This document shows positions 1 to 8,652 of a stretch of DNA of 64,000 nucleotides, in pieces. Location of the stretch: contig JAXLYI010000019.1 of assembly GCA_046351555.1 (NCBI GenBank), forward strand, positions 62,001 through 126,000, in the 5' to 3' direction. The position numbers were made by a program, and so were the translations under genes. How positions within the stretch are numbered: position 1 is the first letter of the stretch; the number at the start of each line of letters is the position of its first letter. Below the pieces are notes generated by a model. The model searched no databases. It was given only the letters and a program-made list of their open reading frames with translations, and had not been told where the DNA came from. Origin of the DNA: CAISKJ01 sp046351555 (GTDB lineage Bacteria; Myxococcota_A; Polyangia; Polyangiales; Ga0077539).

Positions 1-1
1 G

Positions 2-1198
2 CGGTCGGCGCCCGCGCCCGCGCTCGTCGACAGCACGGCGCCCATGTTCAGCAGCTTCTTCCGCATGACGGGGCACTACGGGCCCAACCCGGTGTTCCAG
101 TCGGGGATGGTGCCGTACGGCGCGATGGGGTCGGGCGGCTTCGTGCTCGACGCCACCGGCACGCCGCAGGTGCAGCGCACGGAGAACATCCATTTCTCCC
201 TCACCATCCCCGCCGGCGAGATGCCCGCCGGGGGCTGGCCGATCGCCATCTACGCCCACGGGACGGGCGGCGACCACAACACCTTCATCAGCGACAACAC
301 CGCCGCCGCGGCCGCCGACGAGGGCGTCGCGATGCTCGGCTTCGACCAGGTGTTCCACGGCGAGCGGGCGCCGATGGGGACCAACCCCGAGACGTCGTTC
401 TTCAACTTCCTCAACCCCGAGGCCGGGCGCACCAACAACCTCCAGGCCGCCCTCGACCTCATCCAGTGCGGCCGCTTCGTCCGCACGCTCACCGTCCCCG
501 TGCGCCACACCAACGGCGCGATGTACACCGCGCGCTTCAACCCCGAGCGCGTCTTCGTCTTCGGCCACTCGCAGGGCGGGCTCAACGCGCCGCTCTGGCT
601 CGCCGCCGACGACGGCGCCAGCGCGGGCGTGCTCTCGGGCGCGGGCGGCGCCTTCAACGTCGCGCTCCTCGCCAAGACGCAGCCCGTCAACGTCCCCCAG
701 ATCATCACCACCATCCTCCAGCTCGCTCCGCGCGAGCTCAACGCCTGGCACCCCGCCATCACCCTCCTCCAACTCCTCATCGACCCGTCCGACCCGGTGA
801 ACTACGGGCGCTACATCGTCCGCGAGCCGCGCGCGGGGATGCACCCCAAGCACGTCTTCCAGACCCAGGGCTTCGTCGACCACTTCACCGCGGTCGAGGC
901 CATCGCCGCGCTCGCCCGCGCCATCGGGCTCCCGCTGGTCGAGCCCGTGCTCTACGCCGACGCGCTCTTCCCGCTCACGGGCGTCGGCGGCGCGACGCTC
1001 CCCGCGCGCGCCAACCTCGTCGCGGGCGGCGGGGCGATGGTCACCGCGGCGTGGATGCAGTTCAACGCCGCCGCCAACCGCGACGGGCACTTCGTGGTGT
1101 TCGGCGTGCCCGGCGCGCGGCTGCGGGCGGCGCGCTTCCTCGGCAGCGCGGGGAGCGACCCGATGGGCGTCCCGACCGTGCCCGCGGAGGTGCCGTGA
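2..1198 (+). CDS. Alpha/beta-hydrolase fold protein (5' partial)
   Basis: The reading frame is open to the left edge of the window, so the true start lies upstream; the first in-window ATG is at 44. The protein has a nucleophile elbow GHSQGG (Ser codon near 569), the classic serine-hydrolase motif, preceded by an IYAHGTGGD segment that fits an oxyanion-hole loop. A late RDGHF motif (about 1079-1093) is a reasonable place for the catalytic His. Substrate is unknown; large secreted lipase/esterase-like hydrolases of this kind are common in Myxococcota. Its stop overlaps the GTG of the next gene, so the two are probably co-translated. Family assignment is good, specificity is not inferable. Confidence 0.8.
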   Translation, partial: RSAPAPALVDSTAPMFSSFFRMTGHYGPNPVFQSGMVPYGAMGSGGFVLDATGTPQVQRTENIHFSLTIPAGEMPAGGWPIAIYAHGTGGDHNTFISDNTAAAAADEGVAMLGFDQVFHGERAPMGTNPETSFFNFLNPEAGRTNNLQAALDLIQCGRFVRTLTVPVRHTNGAMYTARFNPERVFVFGHSQGGLNAPLWLAADDGASAGVLSGAGGAFNVALLAKTQPVNVPQIITTILQLAPRELNAWHPAITLLQLLIDPSDPVNYGRYIVREPRAGMHPKHVFQTQGFVDHFTAVEAIAALARAIGLPLVEPVLYADALFPLTGVGGATLPARANLVAGGGAMVTAAWMQFNAAANRDGHFVVFGVPGARLRAARFLGSAGSDPMGVPTVPAEVP

Positions 1199-2259
1199 AC
1201 GCCCGCGCGCTCGGCCTCGCCGCGGCGCTCTCGGCCGCAGCGTGCAGCTCGCTCGTGGCGGGCGCGCAGGGGCAGGGCGACGCCGCGGCGCCGGATGTTG
1301 CGCCCGACGCGGTGGTTCCGCCGGCGACCGGATCGTGCGCGTTCACCTTGTGGGCGGGCGCGGACGACGGCCCCTGGCAGCGGCCCCCCGCGCTCCTCGC
1401 GGACGGCGACGGGCGCGCGCTCCTCCTCGTCGACGGGGAGTCCGGGCGCGTGCTGCGCGTCGCGATGGACGCGGCGACGACGACCCGCCTCGCCCCGCGC
1501 GGCTATCCGGCGGGGGTCTACGGACAGCGCCTCGCGTTCGACCCGGTGCGCCGGCAGGTGGTCGCGCTCATCCCGCCCTCCGACGTGGCGTTGGACGGCT
1601 TCGGGCGGTACGTGCTGACGCTCGATGCGCGCTTCGAAGCCTGGACCTCCGCGGTCACGGTGAACAGCGTCGTCCCCTCCGCCCGGGGCGTCTTCGCGTC
1701 GACCTTCGACCCGGTCGGCCGGCGGTTCCGCGTCGTCGCCGGGGCCCCGCTCGCCGCGTGGGATCTGCCCGTCGTCGACCCCTACACCTGGCGCGAGCAG
1801 GGGACCGCCGAGGGCCCCCGGCTCGACTTCACCGACCACGACCGCCCCGCGGTGTGGGACGCGACGCGCGGCGGCGTCGTGCTGCTCGACGACGCGCGCG
1901 CCCCCTACGCGGTGTGGACGCTCGGCGACCCGCCCGGCTCGTGGCGTCGCCTCCCCGCGACCGTCGCGCCCTTCGCTGACGAGCGCGCGTCGCTGGCCTG
2001 GGACGCGTCGCGCGGCGTCGCCTACGCCCTCACCGCCAACGGCGCCAGCGCCCGCGTCACGCGCCTCTCGCCCGACCCCGCGGTGTCGCCGCGCGCCGTG
2101 ACCCTCGCGCTGAACCCAGGCTTCCGCGTCCTGCCCGAGTTCGCCATCGCCGTCGCGGTCGACGCGCCCGGGCGCTACCTCTACGCGCTCCTGGGCGAGG
2201 CCTACGCGCCCTGGCGTTGGCGCCTCTACCGCGCGCCCGTCGACCGCTGCTTCCCCTGA
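1195..2259 (+). CDS. Putative lipoprotein, propeller-like
   Basis: 354 aa. GTG start chosen because it overlaps the upstream stop (GTGA) and places a signal peptide ending in a lipobox-like SAAAC about 20 residues in; a short Ala/Asp/Pro-rich linker (APDVAPDAVVPP) follows. The rest contains repeated beta-rich segments with Asp-Gly turns and Trp residues, reminiscent of a beta-propeller, but I cannot assign a family. Probably anchored in the envelope and made with the upstream hydrolase. Function unknown. Confidence 0.7.
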   Translation: MNARALGLAAALSAAACSSLVAGAQGQGDAAAPDVAPDAVVPPATGSCAFTLWAGADDGPWQRPPALLADGDGRALLLVDGESGRVLRVAMDAATTTRLAPRGYPAGVYGQRLAFDPVRRQVVALIPPSDVALDGFGRYVLTLDARFEAWTSAVTVNSVVPSARGVFASTFDPVGRRFRVVAGAPLAAWDLPVVDPYTWREQGTAEGPRLDFTDHDRPAVWDATRGGVVLLDDARAPYAVWTLGDPPGSWRRLPATVAPFADERASLAWDASRGVAYALTANGASARVTRLSPDPAVSPRAVTLALNPGFRVLPEFAIAVAVDAPGRYLYALLGEAYAPWRWRLYRAPVDRCFP

Positions 2260-2278
2260 CGCCAACCCCCCGCGGGCT

Positions 2279-3184
2279 GTGCGATCATCGCGCGCCGTGA
2301 CCGTCGCCCTCGCCGCCCGCTCGCTCCGCAAGCGCTTCGGGCGCCGCACCGTCATCGACGGCCTCGAGCTCGCCGTGAACGAGGGCGAGACCTACGGCTT
2401 CCTCGGCCGCAACGGCGCGGGCAAGTCGACCGTCATCCACATGCTCCTCGGCGTGCTCCGCCCCGACGGCGGCGAAATCGAGCTCCTCGGCCGCCGCGCC
2501 CGCGCCACGCCGCCCGCCTGGCGACGCGACGTCGGCTTCGTCGCGCAGGAGCCGCGCTTCGACCCGTGGGCCACCGCGCGCGACCTCGGCGCCTTCCTCC
2601 GGCCCTTCTACCCGACGTGGGACGACGCCCATTTCCGCGAGCTCCTCGGCGCGCTGGGCGTCCCCGTGGAGCAGAAGAGCGAGACCCTCTCGGTCGGCAC
2701 CCGCACCCGCCTCGCGCTCGCCCTCGCGCTCGCCCACCGCCCGCGGGTGCTTATCCTCGACGAGCCCACCGCGGGCCTCGACCCCATCGCGCGCCGGGTG
2801 TTTCAAGACATCCTCCGCGAGACCGCCCGCGCCCACGCCCGCACCACCTTCTTCTCCTCCCACAACGTCGACGACATCGAGCGCCTCGCCGACCGCGTCG
2901 GCGTCCTCGACGGCGCCCGCCTCCGCTATGAGGGCCCCATCGCCGACGTCACCGACTCGGTGCGCGCCGTCTCCCTCGACGGCTGGTACGACCCCGCCGC
3001 CGCCCCGCCCGCCCCGCCCGGCTTTGAACTCCTCCGCGTCACGCACCGCCCGCGCTACGTCGTCACCTACCGCGCCGCGCCCGCGCAGTGGGAGTCCGTG
3101 GGCCTCGCGCCCGAGCGCGTCGAGCGGCTGTCGTTCGAAGACGCCGTCGTCGCCCTGATGACCCCGCGCGAGCCGGCGCCGTGA
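2279..3184 (+). CDS. ABC transporter ATP-binding protein
   Basis: 301 aa from a GTG at 2279; a second in-frame GTG at 2297 fits the usual NBD N-terminus (VTVALAARSLRKRFG) and may be the real start. Walker A is GRNGAGKST, the signature is LSVGTRTRL (a divergent LSGGQ), and Walker B is VLILDEPTAGLD, followed by a D-loop and a switch His in FFSSHNVDD. Size and C-terminal extension match ABC-2 type exporters (CcmA/YhaQ-like). The stop overlaps the start of the next gene (GTGA). It should energise the two following permeases. Confidence 0.93.
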   Translation: MRSSRAVTVALAARSLRKRFGRRTVIDGLELAVNEGETYGFLGRNGAGKSTVIHMLLGVLRPDGGEIELLGRRARATPPAWRRDVGFVAQEPRFDPWATARDLGAFLRPFYPTWDDAHFRELLGALGVPVEQKSETLSVGTRTRLALALALAHRPRVLILDEPTAGLDPIARRVFQDILRETARAHARTTFFSSHNVDDIERLADRVGVLDGARLRYEGPIADVTDSVRAVSLDGWYDPAAAPPAPPGFELLRVTHRPRYVVTYRAAPAQWESVGLAPERVERLSFEDAVVALMTPREPAP

Positions 3185-5019
3185 TCGCCCTCGTCGTCCG
3201 CGAGCTCCGCAACGTGCGCGGGACGGCCCTCGCGCTCGCGGGCTTCCTGCTCCTCGCCGACCTGATGATGCTCGCCAACCACCGCGTCCGCGGCGGCGAC
3301 CTCTCGGCCTTCGACCCGCTCGCCCTCGTCGCCGTGCCGGGCCTCTGGATCCTCGGCGTCGCCCTCGCCCGCAAGCTCGTCGCCCACGAGCACCAGGCCG
3401 GCACGCGCGCCTTCCTCGAGGCGATCCCCGTCCCCCGCGGCGCCGTCATCGCCGCCAAGCTCGCGGTGGGCTTCGCGCTCGTCGCCTTCTTCACGGCCGC
3501 GCAGGTGGCCCTCTTCGCCGCGCTCGGCGCGCCGTCGCCCGAGGGGGCGCTCACCGCGCGGGTGCTCGCGCGGGTGCTCCTCGTGGCGGCCTTCGCGACG
3601 GGCGCGGGCTTTGCCGCCGCGAGCCTCGGGCGCTACCTCACCGTCTCGCTCCTCTGCCTCTTCCTCGCGCAGACGGCACTCTCGTCCGCGGGCTTCGACG
3701 GCGGCCGCGCGTCGCCGCTCACGCTCGTCGCACGAACCTTCACCGTCGACCGGGGCCCACTCCCCGCGCTCCCTTCGGTGATGGCGCTCGTCGGCGCGGC
3801 CGCGGGCGCGGCGGTGGCCGTGGCCCTGTGGTGCGCGCGCTCAGGGACGCTCTCGGTCGCGCTCTTCCAGCGCATGTCGCACCGCGAGGGGATGCGCTGG
3901 GCCGCGGGGATCACCCTCGCGCTGGTTCTCATCCACAGCGACCGCGACCGGGCCCGCGCCTTCCCGCTGCCCGGCGAGGCGAGGCGTGGCGGCGGGGCGG
4001 AGGTGCACGGCGTGTCGGTCGACGCGCCCACGCTCGACGCGGCGCACGAGGCCCTCCGCGTGATGGCGCGCTGGACGGGAGATGCACCTTTCGCGGTGGC
4101 CCTCGTCGCGCGAGGCGACGTGCCCGAAGGGATGGCGCGCTTCGAAGACGCCAGCCACGCCGCCGCGCTGGTGTCCTTCCGCGGGCTCGCCGGGGAACCC
4201 CTCGTCGCCGCCGCGGTGGAGGCCGCCGCGCTCCACCGGACGCGCGGTCACCTGCGCCGCGAAGACACCGCGTGGGTGCTCGACGGCGTCGGGCTCCTCG
4301 CCGCGCGCTGGGGACGCGCCGCGCGCCCGCTCGACGAAGACCTCGACCTCGCCCTCCCGATGATCGCCTCGCTCCCGAGCGACCTCACCGCTGGTGACCT
4401 CGCCGCGTGGCGCTCCTTCCGCGAGCGGGTGGGCGAAGACGCCGCGCGCGCCGTGGCCTACACGCTCTTGCGCGCGGTGGCGATCGACCGCGGCCGCGAC
4501 GCAGTCGGTTCCCTCCTCCGCGCGACGCTCACGCGCCCGCTGGGCGTCGGCAACGCCGCGACGTGGCTGCTCCCCTCGATGGCCTCGGCGTGGCGGCGGG
4601 CGGGCGTCTCCCCCGAGGCCGCCGTGGCCTCCTGGCGCGCCCACATCCTCCGCCTGCGCGACGCGAACACCCGCGAACTCGCGCGCATCCCACGGCTCGT
4701 CGCCAGGGCCGCGGTGTCGGCCGACGGGCTCTCCCGCTCGCTCCATCTCGCGCTGGCGGTCGACGCGCGCCTCGCGCCCGATGCGCCCGTCGCGGTGACG
4801 GTGTGGCGCCTCTGCGCGGAGAGCCCGCACGGCGAGAAGGGCCTCGCGCCCGGCGACGACGGCCGCTGCCTCGCGTGGCACGCGGTCGTGCCGGCCCGAT
4901 CGCTCACGGGGGAGGGGGCCCCGGTGCCCGCGACCTTCCTCCGCGGCGAGGACGTGCTCTGGCGGATGCGTGCTCCGAGCGCAGTGAACACGCCCGACCG
5001 CCGGGAGGCGTTGCGGTGA
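3181..5019 (+). CDS. ABC-2 permease with inactive peptidase-like C-terminal domain
   Basis: 612 aa, GTG start coupled to the ATPase stop. About residues 1-250 are hydrophobic with six or so membrane segments, as in ABC-2 permeases. The remaining 360 residues are soluble. Compared with the next gene, the organisation is parallel: a segment reading AAAVEAAALH stands where the paralogue has LTHETVHAY, and LDGVGLLAARWGR stands where it has NEGLAFALEHD. So the fold may be a gluzincin-like domain that has lost its zinc ligands. This alignment is by eye. Likely a half-transporter working with the next permease. Confidence 0.82.
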   Translation: MIALVVRELRNVRGTALALAGFLLLADLMMLANHRVRGGDLSAFDPLALVAVPGLWILGVALARKLVAHEHQAGTRAFLEAIPVPRGAVIAAKLAVGFALVAFFTAAQVALFAALGAPSPEGALTARVLARVLLVAAFATGAGFAAASLGRYLTVSLLCLFLAQTALSSAGFDGGRASPLTLVARTFTVDRGPLPALPSVMALVGAAAGAAVAVALWCARSGTLSVALFQRMSHREGMRWAAGITLALVLIHSDRDRARAFPLPGEARRGGGAEVHGVSVDAPTLDAAHEALRVMARWTGDAPFAVALVARGDVPEGMARFEDASHAAALVSFRGLAGEPLVAAAVEAAALHRTRGHLRREDTAWVLDGVGLLAARWGRAARPLDEDLDLALPMIASLPSDLTAGDLAAWRSFRERVGEDAARAVAYTLLRAVAIDRGRDAVGSLLRATLTRPLGVGNAATWLLPSMASAWRRAGVSPEAAVASWRAHILRLRDANTRELARIPRLVARAAVSADGLSRSLHLALAVDARLAPDAPVAVTVWRLCAESPHGEKGLAPGDDGRCLAWHAVVPARSLTGEGAPVPATFLRGEDVLWRMRAPSAVNTPDRREALR

Positions 5020-6839
5020 CGGCGCTGTTGCGACGTGAGCTGCGCGGCGCGGCGCTGTGGGCGGCCCTCCAGGCGCTCTTCGGCGTGCTGGCCAACCTCG
5101 ACCACGCGATCTGGCGCGCGGGGCACACGACCACCGAGGCGACGCTCCACGTGTTCGACGGCGAGGGGGCGACGGCGCTCGCGGTGATCGAGCTCGCGCT
5201 CGGCTTCGTGATGGCGCAGCGGGTGGTTCTCCGCGAGGCCGAGGAGGGGACGCTCGGCGCCCTCGACGCGCTCCCCGTCGCGCGCTGGCAGGTGTACGCG
5301 GCCAAGCTCGTCACCTGCGCGCTGATGGTGCTCGCGGGCGTCGCGGCGGCCCTCGTCGGCAACGCGCTCTACGCGGCGCTCGCCCCCTCGTCGCTCGCGC
5401 CCGGGTGGCACCTCGGGGCGCACCTCGTGTACGCGCGGGCTTCGGTGGTTCTCGGGCTCGTGGGCGTCGGGCTCGGCGTCGCCACCGCGCCCGCGCGCAA
5501 CGCCGCCCTCGCCGCCGGCGCGACGGCCTTCGCGGCGCTCGCGCTCTTCGAACGGTTCGCCCCGGCGATGCGCGCGTACGACCCGGTGTACCTGCACCTC
5601 GCGTGGCGCGACGCGGGGCGCTGGGCGGTGTCACCCTCGGCGCTCCGCACGCAGTCCGTCGCGGCAGCGTTGTTGATGCTGGTGGGCGCGTGGCACTTCG
5701 CCCGGCTGGCGCGGCGCGAGGCGGGCGACGGGTCGGCGCCGCCGCGGCCGACGCGCGCGTGGTGGCTCCTGGCGGGCGCGGTGATGGCCCCGACCGCTTG
5801 CCTCTTCGGGCTCTCGATGGCGCTGATGGGCGCGACCACCGAGCGCGTCGCCTCCGCGCGCTACCGCTTCACGCTGGCGCGGGGCGAGCGGGCGCAGGCG
5901 GCGGCGCTCCTGGCGGCGGCCGACGCGGTGCACGACCGGGTGAGCGCCCGCTTCGGCGAGCGCGCGCCCGCCCCGATCACCGTCGAGCTCACGCAGAACC
6001 TCTCGCACCTCGGCCGCGCCGGGCAGGCCTCGGGGCTCGCGATCGCGCTCGACCGGGGCACCCTCGCCGACCCGCAGCGGAGCGTCGAGGTGCTCACCCA
6101 CGAGACCGTCCACGCCTACGCCAACCTCGTCGCCCGGTGGCGCCTCGCGGACTCGTACAACGCGACCAAGGTCTTCAACGAGGGCCTCGCCTTCGCGCTG
6201 GAGCACGACCTCGCGCCGGGCCCGCGGCGCGGCGACGGCGAGCTGGCGCTGGCGGCCCTGCACCGACGCGGCCTCCTGCGGAGCGAGTACCTGGTGGACT
6301 TCGAAGCGCTCGAGGCCGCGCACGACCCCGACCTCGCGTACCCTCTCGGGGAAGCCTTCGTCCGCGCGATGATGGCGCGCTGGGGCGACGGCGCGCCGGT
6401 GCGGGTGCTGCGGGCCTTCGGCGCGCGCGAGGCGGGCCGCGGGCTCGACGGCGAGGCCCTCTGGCGCGAGGTGATGGGCGCCGCGGGGATGAGCTACGAC
6501 GTGGCCGTGGCCGACACCTTCGCGCGCGTCGACGAGGCCGCCGTGCGACGCGCCGACGAGCTCGCGGGCCTCGGCGCGCTGCGGGCGGTGGTGCGCCGCG
6601 AGGGGGCGGCGGTGGCCGTCGCGGTGGAGCCCGCGGTCCAGGCGCTGTGCCGCTTCCGCGACCCGACGATGCGCGAGACCGACCGCTACGTGGTGCTCCC
6701 CGCGCCGTGCCGGCTCCCCGCGGGGAACTTCGCGGGGCCGGTGGTGCAGGTGAGCGTCGGGCGCGTGATCGCGGTGGGCGAGGGGGACGGCGCGGTCGAC
6801 GTGCTCTACGAGCCGTGGCTCACGGTGCGGACGGAGTGA
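5016..6839 (+). CDS. ABC-2 permease fused to gluzincin-type metallopeptidase
   Basis: 607 aa, GTG start overlapping the previous stop (GTGA). Residues 1 to about 270 hold roughly six to seven membrane segments, typical of an ABC-2 permease. The C-terminal half carries H362-E-T-V-H366 and, 23 residues later, N388-E389-G, the HExxH...NExxA-like arrangement of gluzincin zinc peptidases. Fusions of ABC-2 permease and M1-like peptidase are known in bacteria, but the substrate is unknown. Together with the ATPase and the upstream permease this makes a full exporter with an attached peptidase. The 3' end overlaps by 20 bp with the convergent kinase gene. Confidence 0.87.
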   Translation: MTALLRRELRGAALWAALQALFGVLANLDHAIWRAGHTTTEATLHVFDGEGATALAVIELALGFVMAQRVVLREAEEGTLGALDALPVARWQVYAAKLVTCALMVLAGVAAALVGNALYAALAPSSLAPGWHLGAHLVYARASVVLGLVGVGLGVATAPARNAALAAGATAFAALALFERFAPAMRAYDPVYLHLAWRDAGRWAVSPSALRTQSVAAALLMLVGAWHFARLARREAGDGSAPPRPTRAWWLLAGAVMAPTACLFGLSMALMGATTERVASARYRFTLARGERAQAAALLAAADAVHDRVSARFGERAPAPITVELTQNLSHLGRAGQASGLAIALDRGTLADPQRSVEVLTHETVHAYANLVARWRLADSYNATKVFNEGLAFALEHDLAPGPRRGDGELALAALHRRGLLRSEYLVDFEALEAAHDPDLAYPLGEAFVRAMMARWGDGAPVRVLRAFGAREAGRGLDGEALWREVMGAAGMSYDVAVADTFARVDEAAVRRADELAGLGALRAVVRREGAAVAVAVEPAVQALCRFRDPTMRETDRYVVLPAPCRLPAGNFAGPVVQVSVGRVIAVGEGDGAVDVLYEPWLTVRTE

Positions 6840-8598
6840 CTGCCTTCGGCGCGCCGCCGAGGAGCTGCTCGACGAGCGCGCGGAGCTCGCCGACGCCGAC
6901 GGGCTTCACGAGGTGCGCGTCGAAGCCCGCCTCGCGCGAGCGGGCGCGGTCGGAGGGGCGGCCGTAGCCGGTGACGGCGACGAGCTTCACCGAGGCGTGG
7001 CCGTCGAGCGCGCGGAGGCGCCGCGCGAGCTCGTAGCCGTCCATCCCTGGCAGGCCGATGTCGAGCACGGCGAGGTCGATTGGGCGGCCCTCGGCGAGGG
7101 TCAGCGCGCCCGGGCCGTCGTACGCGATGAGGGATTCGAACCCGAGGAGCGAGAGCATCTCGCCGAGCAGCTCGGCGCCGTCGGCGTTGTCGTCGACCAC
7201 CAGCACGCGCGCCCCGGCCGCGCGCAGGGCGCCCCAGCGCGCGCTGAGGTCGGGCGGAGGGACGGAGGCCTCGGGCGGGGCGGCGGGCAGGCGGACTTCG
7301 AAGCGGCTGCCGCGCCCGGGGCCCTCGCTCTCGACCGACACGGAGCCGCCGTGGAGCTCGACGAGGCTCCGCACGAGGGCGAGGCCGAGCCCGAGGCCGC
7401 CGCGCGCGCGGTCGAGCGCCTGACGCCCCTGCACGAAGGGGTCGAAGACGCGCGGGAGGAGGTCGGGCGCGATGCCGTGGCCGTCGTCCTTCACCCAGAG
7501 CGTCACCGCGTCGCCGTCGCGCGCGGCGCCGACCTCGATGTGCCCGCCGGGGTCGGTGTAGCGCGCGGCGTTGTGGAGGAGGTTGGTGATCACCTGGCCG
7601 AGGCGCGCGGGGTCGGCGCGGACGACGAGGCCCGCAGAGGTGCTGACCGTGAGGCGGTGGCGGCGCTCGTCGAGGAGGGGCGAGGCGGTCTCGACGGCGC
7701 GGTCGACGGCCTCGGCGACGTCGGTGGGCTCGAGCTCGAGGGTGACCTTGCCGCGGGTGACCCGCGCGACGTCCATGAGGTCGTCGACGAGGCGGGCCAT
7801 GTGCTTCACCTGGCGCTCGATGACGGCGTGCTCGCGGTCGAGCGCGCCGGCCCGGTGCTTGATGAGCGAGAGCGCCGTCGTGATGGGCGCCAGCGGGTTG
7901 CGCAGCTCGTGCCCCAGCATCGCGAGAAACTCGTCCTTCGCGCGGCTGGCCTCCTCGGCCGCGGCGCGGGCCTGCTCGGCGGCGCGGAGGAGCGCGGCGT
8001 TCTCGGCGGCGATCGCGGCGCGCTCGGTCACGTCGCGGGCGATCTTCGAGGCGCCGATGATCTCGCCGGCGGCGTTCTTGATGGGCGAGACGGTGAGCGA
8101 GACGGTGAACCTGCGGCCGTCGCGCGCGACGCGGACGGTCTCGAAGTGGTCGACGGACTCCCCGCGGCGGATGCGCCCGAGCACCATGTCCTCCTCGCTG
8201 CGCCGCTCCTCGGGGATGATCATGGTGATGTGGCGCCCGACGGCCTCGGCGCTGGTGTACCCGTAGATCCGCTCGGCGGCGGGGTTCCACGAGGTGATGT
8301 AGCCGTCGAGGTCCTTGCCGACGATCGCGTCGTCGGAGGAGGCCACGATCGCGGCGTAGCGGGCGGCGATCTCGTCGGGCGGGGGGCTCGTTTCCAAGGA
8401 GAGTGCAGGTCCGGTGGGCCCCGGAGGCGCGCTCGGGGCGGCCGTACCATCCGACCGCGCCGGGCCAAACGCAAGCGGGCTCGCGCCCTCGCCGTCGTGC
8501 CCCGACCGCCTTCGGGTGCTTGTCCCCCCGGTGACGCGGAACCGGACTCGGCGCCCGCGCCCTGCCCCGGCCGCGCGGGAGCGCCTATCGTCCCCCAT
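6820..8598 (-). CDS. PAS hybrid histidine kinase with C-terminal receiver
   Basis: About 592 aa if the ATG at 8598 is used. The first 70 residues are low complexity, so a TTG at 8397, just before the PAS domain, is an alternative start. Order: PAS (YAAIVASSDDAIVGKDLDGY onward) with PAC tail, short coiled coil, HisKA with the H-box in FLAMLGHELRNPLAP, HATPase with N box NLLHNAARYTD, G1 DDGHGIA and G2 GGLGLGLALVR, then a REC domain with VLVVDDN, the phospho-acceptor Asp in LAVLDIGLPGMDGYE and the conserved Lys in HLVKPV. No membrane segment, so probably cytosolic. Divergent from another hybrid kinase; no separate output gene is adjacent. Confidence 0.93.
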   Translation of the reverse strand: MGDDRRSRAAGAGRGRRVRFRVTGGTSTRRRSGHDGEGASPLAFGPARSDGTAAPSAPPGPTGPALSLETSPPPDEIAARYAAIVASSDDAIVGKDLDGYITSWNPAAERIYGYTSAEAVGRHITMIIPEERRSEEDMVLGRIRRGESVDHFETVRVARDGRRFTVSLTVSPIKNAAGEIIGASKIARDVTERAAIAAENAALLRAAEQARAAAEEASRAKDEFLAMLGHELRNPLAPITTALSLIKHRAGALDREHAVIERQVKHMARLVDDLMDVARVTRGKVTLELEPTDVAEAVDRAVETASPLLDERRHRLTVSTSAGLVVRADPARLGQVITNLLHNAARYTDPGGHIEVGAARDGDAVTLWVKDDGHGIAPDLLPRVFDPFVQGRQALDRARGGLGLGLALVRSLVELHGGSVSVESEGPGRGSRFEVRLPAAPPEASVPPPDLSARWGALRAAGARVLVVDDNADGAELLGEMLSLLGFESLIAYDGPGALTLAEGRPIDLAVLDIGLPGMDGYELARRLRALDGHASVKLVAVTGYGRPSDRARSREAGFDAHLVKPVGVGELRALVEQLLGGAPKAVTPSAP

Positions 8599-8652
8599 CG
8601 AAGCACCGTCGACCCCGCGGCGAAGCTTCGAACGCTTCGACGCCCCCGACGC

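Noticed and set aside
466..1194. Long open frame ahead of the lipoprotein start
   Set aside because: Arg-rich shadow of the hydrolase gene; the real start is the GTG at 1195.
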